64,000 nucleotides of DNA, taken from positions 124,001-188,000 of the forward strand of contig JBDOQK010000016.1 in NCBI GenBank assembly GCA_040437565.1, in the 5' to 3' direction. Below, piece by piece: positions 21,401 to 31,926 of the stretch (its first letter is position 1; every line of letters starts with the position of its first letter). A model generated the notes under the pieces. The model was not told the origin of the DNA. It worked only from the letters and a program-made list of their open reading frames with translations, and made no database searches. The translations under genes were made by a program, and so were the position numbers. This DNA comes from Albugo candida (taxonomy: Eukaryota; Oomycota; Peronosporomycetes; Albuginales).

Positions 21401-24400
21401 CCTTTCGCGTGGGATGCAGTGGTTCAAGGCGGCTTTCAAACAAAATTCTCATTAGTTCGAACATTAGCGGACGCGATACAAAAAATCGATCCGATGCATC
21501 CGTCCGCGTTCCCATTGTCGTTGACGGTGCTGGGGCCTTTAGCGCTACTTACGCGACCGATTGTTACGCGTCGAATGGATCGGATGCTCCACAAACCGAT
21601 TGAGACACCGGAACGCGAGATGGAAGCGGCTCAGGAAATGGAAGGGTCCGAGGACGGATCCTCTGAAAGCGAGAGTTCTAGTCGCGCGTATCAAGACGTG
21701 ACAATGCATTCGCCGACGTCACAGGACGGAAGCGATTCCGATAGCGAAGAGAGCGCTGAAGACGGGCAATTTGTGATCGATCAAGAGCAAGACGATGAGG
21801 ATGAAGATATGGAAGAAGAGCAGGAGACTCGTCTCGGTGAATTTGGACGCTTGTGGGATCCTGTGACGCGCGTTCGAACGGATCAGACGGAATCGTCGTA
21901 CCTGCAGTTATTGTCTCAGGAAAGTATGGTCGCGTCCGAGTACGCTCGTCGCGATGAGAATTCGGATACTCGCGAGCATCGATCGCGTGAATCAGTGGCA
22001 GATCGGTTGATTCGATCGCTTTTGGATCTCGTTCACGTGGAGAATGGAGATCGAGCGAGTGTGAGCGTAAGTCTCGACATGAATGACGATGAATTGGATG
22101 CGTTTTTCGGATCGATTTTCGAGTCGAATGCGCGTGGGCAATCGCGTGAGGCTCGTCCGATGACATTCTTTGACGTTGGCAATTGGAACGGATCTCAAGA
22201 CGCCATATCGGATCCGTTTATGGAGCAGCCAACACGGCCTTCCGTGTCGAGTCGGACTGAAGAAATGACACATCCTCTGCTCCACCCGCCAGCGCGCGAG
22301 CGTGAGCGTGAGCGTGAGCCTAACGTGTCTCGAATCTCGTTATCTCGACATTCGCATTTGTCCGTGTTACGTGACCTCCAAGAGCTGTCTGATGTACTAC
22401 ACGTGCAGCCAACGCGAAGAAGAGAGGACACACAACGACCACGGAATCGAATGGGGTTCTTGGAAATGGACGTATTGGATCATTGGACGCCGACATCGAC
22501 AATTCTTGATCCTTTACGACCGCTTCATCGCTCGGACGATTTCAGGAGAATGTATCGGAACGCTGATCGACCAGCAGTACGAAGTCATTCACGTGCTTCA
22601 CGAGAACCGGATGTGCGTGCATTAGCGTCGAGATTGGAACAGCGATTGTATCAGCAAATGGAGCCGTCTGCCGACACGGAAGTCGTTCCTTTGACTGAAA
22701 ATGCTACGGATACAAATGATCGACCGCCAGTGAATGAGACACCGGAACGAGCAGTGGAGACCGCATCCGATTCAGCATCGGTGATCGCGTTGGCCAGTAC
22801 GTTGGATGAGAGCTCACTTCGATCTCCACGCGAACCGGAACGCCCCATTCGAGCTCCATCCCCAGCGGAACCGACTTTGAACGCACCGGAATTGCTCAAT
22901 TTCACACTCGATCTCAGCGGACTCGAAGGCGAGACAGAGACAAATGAGACCATAGAGCCACATCGAGCGATTGTGTGCCCGGAAGGAATGGATCCTGAAG
23001 TATTTGAATCACTTCCACCAGAGATGCAAATGGAAATAATGGCGCAATTTGGCGTTCCTGTGGAAAATGAAACACCGCCATCTCGCGAGACACAATTGAA
23101 TTTGGATATGGAAAACTCGAATTTCGATCGTGAGACGCTGGAAGCATTACCTGCCGATATTCGTGAGGAAGTACTGGCAAATGAACGACGTGAGCGCGAA
23201 GCTGTAGCGCCCGCCGATGTATCCCACGCGCAAGATATGGATAACGCGTCCTTTGTGGCGTCGTTGGCGCCTGATTTACGCGAAGAGATTCTATCGACAT
23301 GTGATGATGCGTTCCTCGAAACACTTCCATCCGATATTCGAGCAGAAGCGTTGGTTCTTCGGGAACGTGCGGTGTTCCGTTCGGCGTATCAGACACACGA
23401 CACTCGACGATCGAGGAACGAAAATCGACCACGCGAAGATGTATTTCGACGTCCAGCACTTCGACGAATGATGACGTCCCATGGAAATGATGTGTTGAGT
23501 CGACGATCAAGCGGAAGACGTCAGTGGAACGCGCAGAATACGTCGAGTTCGCATGAGATTCGCGTGGGTGAGATCAATGCGCCTTTGGACGAGAAGGAAG
23601 CTGAAGAGCGGATTTTGAGTCATTGCAATGTGAAAGCGCTTTGTCGACTTGTGTACATGTCGGAATCGATCGCACACAATCGCGTGTACCTCCGCGTGGT
23701 ATCGAATGCGTGTTTGTATCCTCTGACACGCGCGTGTTTCCGGAAAATGTTGCTTCATATCGTCACACAGCCGTTGTCGCATCCACTGCTTCCTTTGGAT
23801 CTTATCCGTGTGTCTGAGTCGCATCCCAACGGCGATTTCACAGACCTGATGGGCTCTCTGTGCCAGACATGCGGTCAAGAAGGAGGAAGGATTCCCGTTC
23901 AAGTGGTTGGACGCGTGCTGGAGATCTTTGTCGCACTTGCACGTCATAATCTTCGCTTCTCAGTGGATCTCTTACAGCCGCATGGAATGCATTCGACAGA
24001 CTCCAATTTGGCGCAAGAGACTCTGCCGGCAGTGGCAGTGTTCATCCATATGCTCGCTGTTCCAATTGTGTACAAGAACGGGTCGAATGTCGATCTCTTA
24101 CTGGAACTCATTGAGCTGATTCTCGCGCCATTACGCTGTCACCGCAAAGAGATTGAGAGTGAGGAGAAAGAATCGGAATCGGAGACCAAAGCGGAAGAGA
24201 AGCAGGCGGATGCTGTCGAGGTGAAGGGAGAGGATGACAGCGATAAGAATGAATGGATTCGCGTTCCTCGAGTGGAATTGGATCAGACGCATATGGACGC
24301 TCTTGTGCGAGTGTTGTGCCTGGATCTATGCACACCACCGATGCAGGAACGATGTGTGCGGATCTTTGATCTTCTTGATACAATTCCATCGAATCGACCG

Positions 24401-26382
24401 CGAGTTTTGACGTCTATCATCACGCAAGCCAAACACGTGCTTTCGGGCGATCGATACGCGACGTTGTTGGGTCGATATGAATCATCGGCTGTGCTGGAAT
24501 CGCCTCAGGATGAATTGAATCTTCTTCGACTGCTTCATACGCTATCAGACGTATGCTCCAGCACCGCGGAATACACGACGTACTGCGGAATGGTGCCTTT
24601 GGATGCATTGTGGAAGGCACTGAGTCTCTCGTTGGAAGAAGCGCGGACGCGTGGAGGCCTCGAAGAACAGGAATCGAGGAATTGGAGCACGCGAATCTTA
24701 CATCTGACGACGCAGGAAACGATATTGGAGACCGATACGGAAGCAGACACCGCGGAAGGAATGGTCATTGAAGGGAAGAGTGCTGGAGCGTCATGTGCGA
24801 TGGCTGCATTACTCGCTCGATTCCTTCCGATGGTGGAAGCGTTCTTTGTGGTCAACGCTCGTGATGCAGCATCGATGCCGCTCAAAGCACCCGATACAAC
24901 CGGAAGAGAAGAGGAAATTGTCGCGGCATTACGCATTGGTGGCTTTGACGGAATGGAAGCATCTCATCCAACGGATCGAACGAGTCTTTCGACCTCACCC
25001 AAACGCTCGACCCGAAGCTCTTTTGACATTTCCGAATCAACGCGACTGGCCAACTTTGTCGAAGCGAATCGTGTGCTTCTCAATATTCTCGTGCGAGAGA
25101 AGCCTTCGTTATTGGACACGTCACTTGCTGCTCTGATCAAAATGCCTCAATGTCGAGCGTACTTGGATTTCGATAACAAACGGACGTACTTTCAGAACGC
25201 GATGAAGAAAATCCGTCAGACCGCTTTACGCTCAGGCGGAGGAAGCTCTTCCGTTCGTATTTCCGTGCGTCGTGACCACATATTTGAAGATTCGTATTAC
25301 GCGCTACGAATGCGTAGCGGCGAGGAATTGCGTCGAAAGCTTCATATCGCATTCACCGGCGAAGAAGGGATCGATGCAGGCGGCGTCACACGCGAATGGT
25401 ACATGATTCTCGCTCGAGAGATCTTCAATCCCAATTACGTCTTATTCACTTCCGCAGCCGATTCTCCGACATTCCAACCGAATGCGTTGTCGTACGTGAA
25501 CAAAGATCATCTCAGCTACTTTGAATTTGTGGGCAAAGTGATTGGGAAAGCCTTAGCGGATGGCCAGCTTCTGGACGCACATTTTACGAGATCGTTTTAC
25601 AAACATATGCTTCAGCTTCCGATCTCATATCACGACATGGAAGCGATTGATCCCGAGTATTATCGCAATTTGCATTCGATTTTGGAGCATCCGATCGCAT
25701 CGTTGGGGTTGGAATTGACTTTTTCAGCAGAACATTCGAATTTCGGGCGATTGGAAATTGTCGATTTGATTCCAAATGGACAAAGTGTGCACGTGACGGA
25801 TGAGAATAAGATGGCGTATGTGAAGTTGGTGACGCATCATCGAATGGCGACGGGTATCCGACAGCAAATTGATCATTTTCTCAAAGGATTTCATCAATTG
25901 GTATCACCGAATCTCATTTCCATTTTCAATGAAAACGAATTGGAACTGCTGATCTCTGGAATGCCCGATATTGATATCGATGATCTTCGTGCCAATACGG
26001 ATTACGCGAATTACAAGCCGACCGACTCGGTGATTCGATGGTTTTGGAGCGTATTGTACTCTTTCACGCACGAAGAACGCGCATTGTTTCTGCAATTTGT
26101 CACCGGTACGTCCAAAGTCCCGCTAGAAGGCTTCAAGGCGCTGGAAGGAATGCGAGGAACGCAGAAATTCAACATTCACAAAGCATTTGGGAATCCGGAC
26201 GCGCTTCCATCGGCACACACGTGGTACGCTCACTCTGTCGGCATTCTGTCTGATGTGACTCACTTTCCATTCTTGTTAGCTTTAATCAATTGGACTTGCC
26301 CGACTATGAGAATGAAGAGAAGCTCAAACAGCGTCTGCTTTTAGCGATCCGCGAAGGCTCCGAAGGCTTTGGTTTTGGATGA
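15402..26382 (+). CDS. Giant HECT E3 ubiquitin ligase (UPL1/HUWE1/TOM1 type)
   Basis: Exon 1 runs 15402-26223 and exon 2 26280-26382, around a 56-nt intron. Dropping the N run and one copy of its 208-bp flank gives one frame of about 3,538 residues, in the family's size range. The first 1,000 residues are helical armadillo-like repeats (DUF908/DUF913 type). A UBA domain lies near residues 1324-1365 ([18 protein letters not shown]). An acidic Ser/Glu/Asp stretch precedes residue 2050. Ubiquitin-binding-motif repeats lie near 2420-2560 ([55 protein letters not shown]). The C-terminal 350 residues are the HECT domain ([15 protein letters not shown]). The intron splits the codon of the catalytic cysteine: the joined sequence reads [16 protein letters not shown]. 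Such ligases accept ubiquitin on this Cys and pass it to substrates. The first in-frame ATG is at 15402 (MTADTAP). The 3' end faces CDC123 across 70 bases. Confidence 0.96.
18319..18834. repeat. Assembly gap with duplicated flanks (208 bp)
   Basis: Bases 18319-18526 recur at 18627-18834 around 100 N (18527-18626), inside the HECT ligase. Removing 308 bases restores a continuous frame. Confidence 0.96.
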
Positions 26383-26451
26383 AAACGCGACAGATCGAGC
26401 GAGTTGTTGATGGTGTTTCTATTGTATACGCAAGTAAAAAGAATGAACGTG

Positions 26452-27459
26452 CTACCTTTCCTTTATAAGCTCTGTGGATGATTCTCTGTCGCTTCCATCA
26501 CTTGAGGCATTATCGCGCTCCACTTGCCGGTAGAAAGCTTCCATTGCGTTGTCTGTTGAGAGATGCTGCATAAAGTCGACGGGAACACGATAAGTAGCCA
26601 GAGGATTTGGCTGGATACTTTGCTCATTCTCCACGATTCGGAATGCAATGGATGACGTCGCTTCTTGCGGATTAAAGCTTTGAAGCTCATTGTAAGAGAA
26701 TAAGAGCGGGTCTGTGACCTCTCCAAACACATTGATATCCACCAAATACACGCGATCGTTCTTGTCAATGTATATGTCAAACACAAAGTCGGAATCCAAG
26801 TGCGCGGGCGCCACAGTTAATGGCTGCAAATGCTTTAGAAAAAATGATTTGATAAGTGCACGTAAAGAGTCCTTTTTGAGCGCTAAGAACGGGTAACACG
26901 CTTCACAATGCCGTTGGGAGATTGCGACGAGAGCGTGGTGGAGCACAAAGCCTCGAAAAAGCATGGAATCGTGTAAATTGCACCATTTCTTCATGACTAA
27001 ACAGGGCGCTTTATTGACGATTCCGCACGTTTCAGGGGACGCAGCGTCCGTGCAGGCACGGTATGGGTACAGGAGATCGTGTGTGGTAAAGTCGGAAGAC
27101 TTTAAAAGGAGAATTATGTCGTCAAATGTGCGGCATTGTAAGGTGCTGAGAATCCATTTTGCATCGCGCGGGCTGCTCCAATTCAATTTGATAAATGATT
27201 TACCTTTCAATTCTTTGAATTGATTCTCAACTTGATATTGAATTTGTTGGATGGCTTGAATGCGAGAATCCGAATCCTCCGAGTGCGATAAGGAGGCCAG
27301 ATAATCTTTTGGAAGTTGTATGCCATCTTCAAGAAGATACTCTACAAATTCCGGTGGTAAGGAGATAGCATATCCTTTTATCGCGACATGCTTGAGCTTT
27401 GAGTACCAGTGATCAAACGCACAACGATCCACTTGTCCACGAGAATAGGAAGGAGGCAT
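26452..27459 (-). CDS. CDC123: CDC123 / D123 family protein
   Basis: Single-exon frame of 335 residues, the usual length. CDC123 is an ATP-grasp-fold cytosolic factor required to assemble the eIF2 complex by acting on eIF2-gamma. Family blocks seen: KLNWSSPRDAKWI, DDIILLLKSSDFTTHDL, LHDSMLFRGFVLH and VFDIYIDKNDRVYLVDINVF. The last includes the metal/ATP-binding D.N of the ATP-grasp fold. The N-terminal FDHWYSKLKHVAIKGYAISLP matches the family start, so the first ATG is credible. The tail after residue 315 is acidic and Ser-rich, as in homologues. It lies tail to tail with the HECT ligase, and its 5' end abuts an N run. Confidence 0.93.
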   Translation of the reverse strand: MPPSYSRGQVDRCAFDHWYSKLKHVAIKGYAISLPPEFVEYLLEDGIQLPKDYLASLSHSEDSDSRIQAIQQIQYQVENQFKELKGKSFIKLNWSSPRDAKWILSTLQCRTFDDIILLLKSSDFTTHDLLYPYRACTDAASPETCGIVNKAPCLVMKKWCNLHDSMLFRGFVLHHALVAISQRHCEACYPFLALKKDSLRALIKSFFLKHLQPLTVAPAHLDSDFVFDIYIDKNDRVYLVDINVFGEVTDPLLFSYNELQSFNPQEATSSIAFRIVENEQSIQPNPLATYRVPVDFMQHLSTDNAMEAFYRQVERDNASSDGSDRESSTELIKER

Positions 27460-27592
27460 TAAACTAGGATTATANNNNNNNNNNNNNNNNNNNNNNNNNN
27501 NNNNNNNNNNNNNNNNNNNNNNNNNNNNNNNNNNNNNNNNNNNNNNNNNNNNNNNNNNNNNNNNNNNNNNNNNNCATTAAACTAGGATTATA
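27457..27592. repeat. Assembly gap with duplicated flanks (18 bp)
   Basis: CATTAAACTAGGATTATA occurs at 27457-27474 and again at 27575-27592 around 100 N. The unknown sequence here is the shared upstream region of CDC123 and SEC22, so the spacing between these divergent genes is probably shorter than shown. Confidence 0.85.
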
Positions 27593-27691
27593 CATGCTTT
27601 CTGCACATGCTCATATAAATAATAGGGGAGAGTGTTCCTTTTGAAGTGTACGGTAGTCTAACGCTTCATCGACTCTGATAATAAAGACCGC

Positions 27692-28767
27692 ATGCCGATT
27701 ATCACGTTTGTAGCGCGGATTTCTGATGGGATGCTTCTAGTGAGACTTTACTTCCTCTATTCGTCAGTATATGTGTCATGATGCGCTTCTGTTGAATAGG
27801 TTGCATCCATGGAGTCTGTAGGTGACACCAGTGGAAATCTAGATATGTACAAACAGCAGGTTCACCTTCAGTCAACAAGCAGCAACGAGTAATGCCGCTA
27901 ACAGGCCGTGCACGTATATTCAATGCAGGCAAAGCAAATCATGAAACGCCTGGATCAACGCTCGGCCACGAAGTGCAGTATCGAGTCTGGGAAATATACA
28001 TTTCAGTGCGTGCTATTCCATGAGCGTGATGATTCTCAACTTGATCTGAGTCTATGTGTATCAGTTATCTCATACATGAGAATGTGTGCTATTTGACCTT
28101 GTCCGACCGAAGCTTCCCGAAGCGATTGGCATTTTTGTATTTGGAAGAGATTCAAAAAGGATTTATCGAGGAGCTAGAGCGAGATCACCAAGGAAGGTAC
28201 ACACACATTTTTTGAAGAGGGTGGATGCATAAGATTGCTCTAGTTGGCGAGATACCGTTACAACAGCAGCCCGACCGTATGCTTTTATAAAATTTGGTAC
28301 AGCTCGGCGTCTCGCATTGGTTTTTGTACGCTAATACGATTCCTTCAATTAGACAAATTCATTCAGCGAAAACGTAAAGAATACACAGACCCGAACTCCA
28401 CACAAAATATGTCCCGACTCAATAACGATTTGGCTGATATTCACAATATCATGCGTCAAAACATTCAGGAAGTCTTAAATCGAGGAGAACGCGTTGAACG
28501 TACGCTATCAATCACGATCGAACCGTCTCATTAAGTGTTTCGTTGCACAGATGTATCCAGAATTTCGTCCAATTTGGCCGATCGATCGAAAGATTTGAAA
28601 TGGGGAGCAAAGAAGCTGAGAATGCAGGTGTGTAGACTATTCGGCTGACTATTGATAACCACCTAACCGGACTGGATATTCCATTGTAGGCGATCTACCG
28701 GCAATACGGCCCCATAGCCGCGGTCGGCGCCTTTATTCTTTTGGTCATTTACATCAAATTCTTTTAG
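27692..28767 (+). CDS. SEC22: SEC22-type R-SNARE
   Basis: Eight exons by my reading: 27692-27739, 27800-27859, 27929-28005, 28065-28196, 28244-28296, 28353-28499, 28551-28627, 28690-28767. The joined frame is 223 residues, matching family length. SEC22 is a longin-domain v-SNARE of ER-Golgi transport. The N-terminus MPIITFVARISDGMLLVAS is the longin start. CSIESGKYTFHYLI and DRSFPKRLAFLYLEEIQ are strong family blocks. The SNARE motif runs from about residue 135 (DLADIHNIMRQNIQEVLNRG), with Arg at the expected zero layer. The last exon supplies the C-terminal anchor (AAVGAFILLVIYIKFF). Introns are 46-69 nt. Every junction keeps phase, which supports the model. Confidence 0.93.
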
Positions 28768-28922
28768 CTCCGATAGTCGCATTGGTAGTAATTGGTAGCA
28801 TTAATATCAAATCGTACGGCAGAGATACATCACTACCCGTGTTTACACATATATACCCAATCATACTACCTCTATCTTATCAGTCAGCTTCTTATTGGTT
28901 AATTTACACTTTGGAGGGGAAA

Positions 28923-29653
28923 ATGGAATCGATTTTCGGTATCGTCGGCAAAGATTTCGTGCTCGTTGCAGCGGACGCTAAGGCTGCACGTTCCATCCTG
29001 GTGTACAAAGATGACGAAGATAAGATGATGCAATTAGATTCGCACAAGCTTCTTCTAGGTGCTGGACCACAGAGCGATCGCGTTGAATTTTCAGAGTACA
29101 TACAAAAGAATCTCAAGCTTTACGAATTGCGCAATGGAGTACGCTTGGATGGCAGCGCGGCGGCTAATTACGTCCGTGGAGAGCTTGCGCGGTATCTACG
29201 TCAAGGACCTTACCAAGTCAACCTCTTAGTAGCTGCAGTGGATCAAGTTAGCGAAGCGGAAGCCCAATTGACTCCCGAAAAAATGGCAGGCACGCCGGTC
29301 CCCAGTCTTCATTGGATCGATTACCTCGGTTCAATGGTGAAAATGAATTATGGCGTCCACGGTTATGGTGCACACTTTTGTTTGTCTATTCTGGATAAAG
29401 AGTGGCAGGTAAAGCATCTAAAGAAGCCAGATTGCAACTTCTGACTGTCTTTCTTTGTAGCCGGAACTATCTCTGGAGGAAGCAAAGAGGATCCTTAAGC
29501 TGTGTCGTAATGAGCTCGATACGAGATTTTTGGTCCGAAGTGGAAAATGGATTTTCAAAGTACGACGCATTAGTCTTTTATTCGAAGCATGTAACCCATT
29601 TGCTATTCCGACAGGTTATCGACGGCAAAGGCATCCGAGAGATCGAAGTATGA
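28923..29653 (+). CDS. PSMB2: Proteasome subunit beta type 2
   Basis: Three exons (28923-29408, 29461-29559, 29615-29653) give 207 residues, close to the usual length. PSMB2 (yeast Pre1) is a non-catalytic beta ring subunit of the 20S proteasome. It opens with MESIFGIVGKDFVLVAADAK without the propeptide and catalytic threonine of active subunits, as expected. Other blocks are GPQSDRVEFSEYIQKNL, NYVRGELARYLR and HWIDYLGSM, then YGAHFCLSILDK. The last exon gives VIDGKGIREIEV, matching the family end. An upstream non-ATG open stretch is not needed. The start lies 155 bases after the SEC22 stop, so the promoter is compact. Confidence 0.95.
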
Positions 29654-29895
29654 ATCAGAAAGCCTCTTTTCTAAACATAAATACCATCAAACTTTGGCTG
29701 CGTAACGAGTTTGCAAACCTATTTTCATTTTGAGAGCCAGTAAACCAGCCGTTGTGACACGGTCTATACCGGCGTGGGATCGAGCATAATCGCGGGATTT
29801 AAATAGGACCTTTTTTTTGCATGTAACAGCTCGAGAAACTCGCTTACCACAAATCCATTCTTCAACTTTCTTTCAAAGCGTTGACCTGTTCCGAA

Positions 29896-31622
29896 ATGCT
29901 CAAATTTGTTTGTTGGAGCGTGTTGCTTGCTCTTCCCCTCACATCCTGCGAGATTGTAGAAAACCCAAGTGTGCCTTCGACCTCTCCTGCCACATTGACT
30001 CGTGCGTCCTTGAATGACACGAGCAACGCGTCCACTTCCTCCGACGACGAATTTGTAACCACTAGCGGAGTCATTCTTGTTCGAGGAAATGGTTTGTACA
30101 ATGGCGTTAGCGGAGAACGATTTTTTCTCAAAGGGGTACGCATTTGCGATGTGTATTGCCAAAGCTTTGACTCACTTTTCTTGTTCTGCAGATGACATAC
30201 GATTACGCAGTGAGCGATGAGTATTACACAAAGTATTCCAAAGAGGCCATCGCTTCCAACCTTAAAGACCTCGAATTCAACACGATGAGAATTTACAATG
30301 TGAATCCTGATTCATCATACAAATTGTTCATGGCTGATATGGCGAAACTCGGGTTGTATGTGATTGTTTCGGGGACACCAGACGAAAGCTCTTACTATGG
30401 AAAGTACCGCTACGCGACCATGTCGAAACGCTCTGGACCGACCGGAACAGTTGATTCAGACACGGGCAAGATCGATACCAAGCACACTTGCTACCCCACG
30501 TTACTCTTGGAGTATGGAAAGCGAATTTTGCAACAATTTGCCGCATATGACAATACACTCGCGTTTGTTGTTGCCAATGAGGTGATGCAAGGTGACTTGA
30601 CGGCTGCATCTTGTGTGAAGCGGTACACTGCCGATCTGAAGAGTTGGATGCGTAAAAATGCAGAGAAGATGAGAATGATTCCACTTGCGTACGCGGCAGC
30701 AGATAGTTCATATGGAAGCGAAATACCGGACGCAGATGAATACCACACCGTGAAGATTCAAGGTCTACTTTGTGGAGACCAGATGGAAAATGGAATGATG
30801 CAGCAGAGTATCGACATCTATCTGATCAACGAGTATAGATGGTGTCCAGGATCTACCTTCTCCGATGCCTACGAGCGATTCTTCTTGATGGCCAAAGGCC
30901 TACCAATCGTCGTTGCATTTGGTGAATCCGGATGTAAAGTAAGCGCCAAAGCTCCTCGCAAATTCGACAATGTTCCATTCCTGTACAAGAAACCAGCTGA
31001 TACCAAGGGTTTCTCGTCTATTTGGTCCGGAATCTTGGTGTATTCGTACGGCCAAGCAAAATTAGATGAGACATCTTTGTTTCCCTTGTTTGAAGGCGGG
31101 TCAATGGATCCACTTGGTGAACCCAGCAAGAAACCAACAGCAGATTATACCAATTTGGTGAAAGCATTTGCTCAATCTCCAATTAACAAGGAAGTCGCGG
31201 GCTGGAAATCTGATAAAAAATGTGAATGGGTCCCGAAGGATTTGTTCAAACCGGATGCTTCTAACAAACGCGCCAGTGCGGATGGATGGATTTTGCCTTC
31301 TTGTGACAGCAAATCATTAAAAGTTGTGAACAGGGACACGTGGATCGCTGCATCCCGAGAAGGAGCTATTTGCAATGACCAGGGAACGCCTTGTGACGTT
31401 GTGCTCAAGAAAAAAGTAAGCGGTGCGTCACAAGTGGATTTGTGTGGTTCTGCCATTTTGAAGTCCATCCCTGTGTCGTACGATAAAGGGACCAGCAACG
31501 CTAATCAAAATGAGGTTGATTCTGTCTCTCTGAGCGAAGAAAAGTCGGGTCAGTCTTCATCTGCTTGGAATGCATTGATTGCGGCAATCTGCTCCATGGT
31601 GATTTTCTCTGGCATTTTATAA
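29896..31622 (+). CDS. GH72 beta-1,3-glucanosyltransferase, GPI-anchored
   Basis: Two exons (29896-30135 and 30192-31622; 56-nt intron) give 556 residues. The N-terminus MLKFVCWSVLLALPLTSCE is a signal peptide. A Ser/Thr-rich linker precedes the catalytic domain, which begins near GERFFLKG. Family GH72 (Gas/Gel/Phr) cuts beta-1,3-glucan and joins chains, remodelling cell wall at the plasma membrane. The acid/base is probably Glu210 in VVANEVMQ and the nucleophile Glu325 in VAFGESGC. Both motifs are intact. A C-terminal Ser-rich stretch ends in a hydrophobic tail (ALIAAICSMVIFSGIL), a classic GPI signal. Oomycete walls are glucan-based, so the role fits. I see no X8/CBM43 module, but cysteines after residue 480 may form a small C-terminal fold. 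Confidence 0.93.
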
Positions 31623-31926
31623 CCTCTAAACAGCAATGAAAATCCAAATTGAAATTTTTGCTGGCAAGTCATTGCACACATTGATATTCTGTATACTCAT
31701 ATAAGTAATACATTTTTCAAATTGAAGAAGGTGACGTCAAAGTTGCACTGTCTTCTATTTCGAAACGGTATAGCTCCCCCATAGTGGCACACATTGAAAA
31801 AAGTCAACGTTCCGAACGGAAATTGTCCTGTCTCTATCTTTCCCACTCGCTGAAATAATTAGTAACGTGAGCTCACTTTTCACACAGGGGCTGTAAATCC
31901 AATCACTGTTGACCATTCACTCCAAT
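31623..31926. other. Intergenic
   Basis: About 300 bases between the GH72 gene and the ABC transporter. No element is recognised. Confidence 0.5.
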
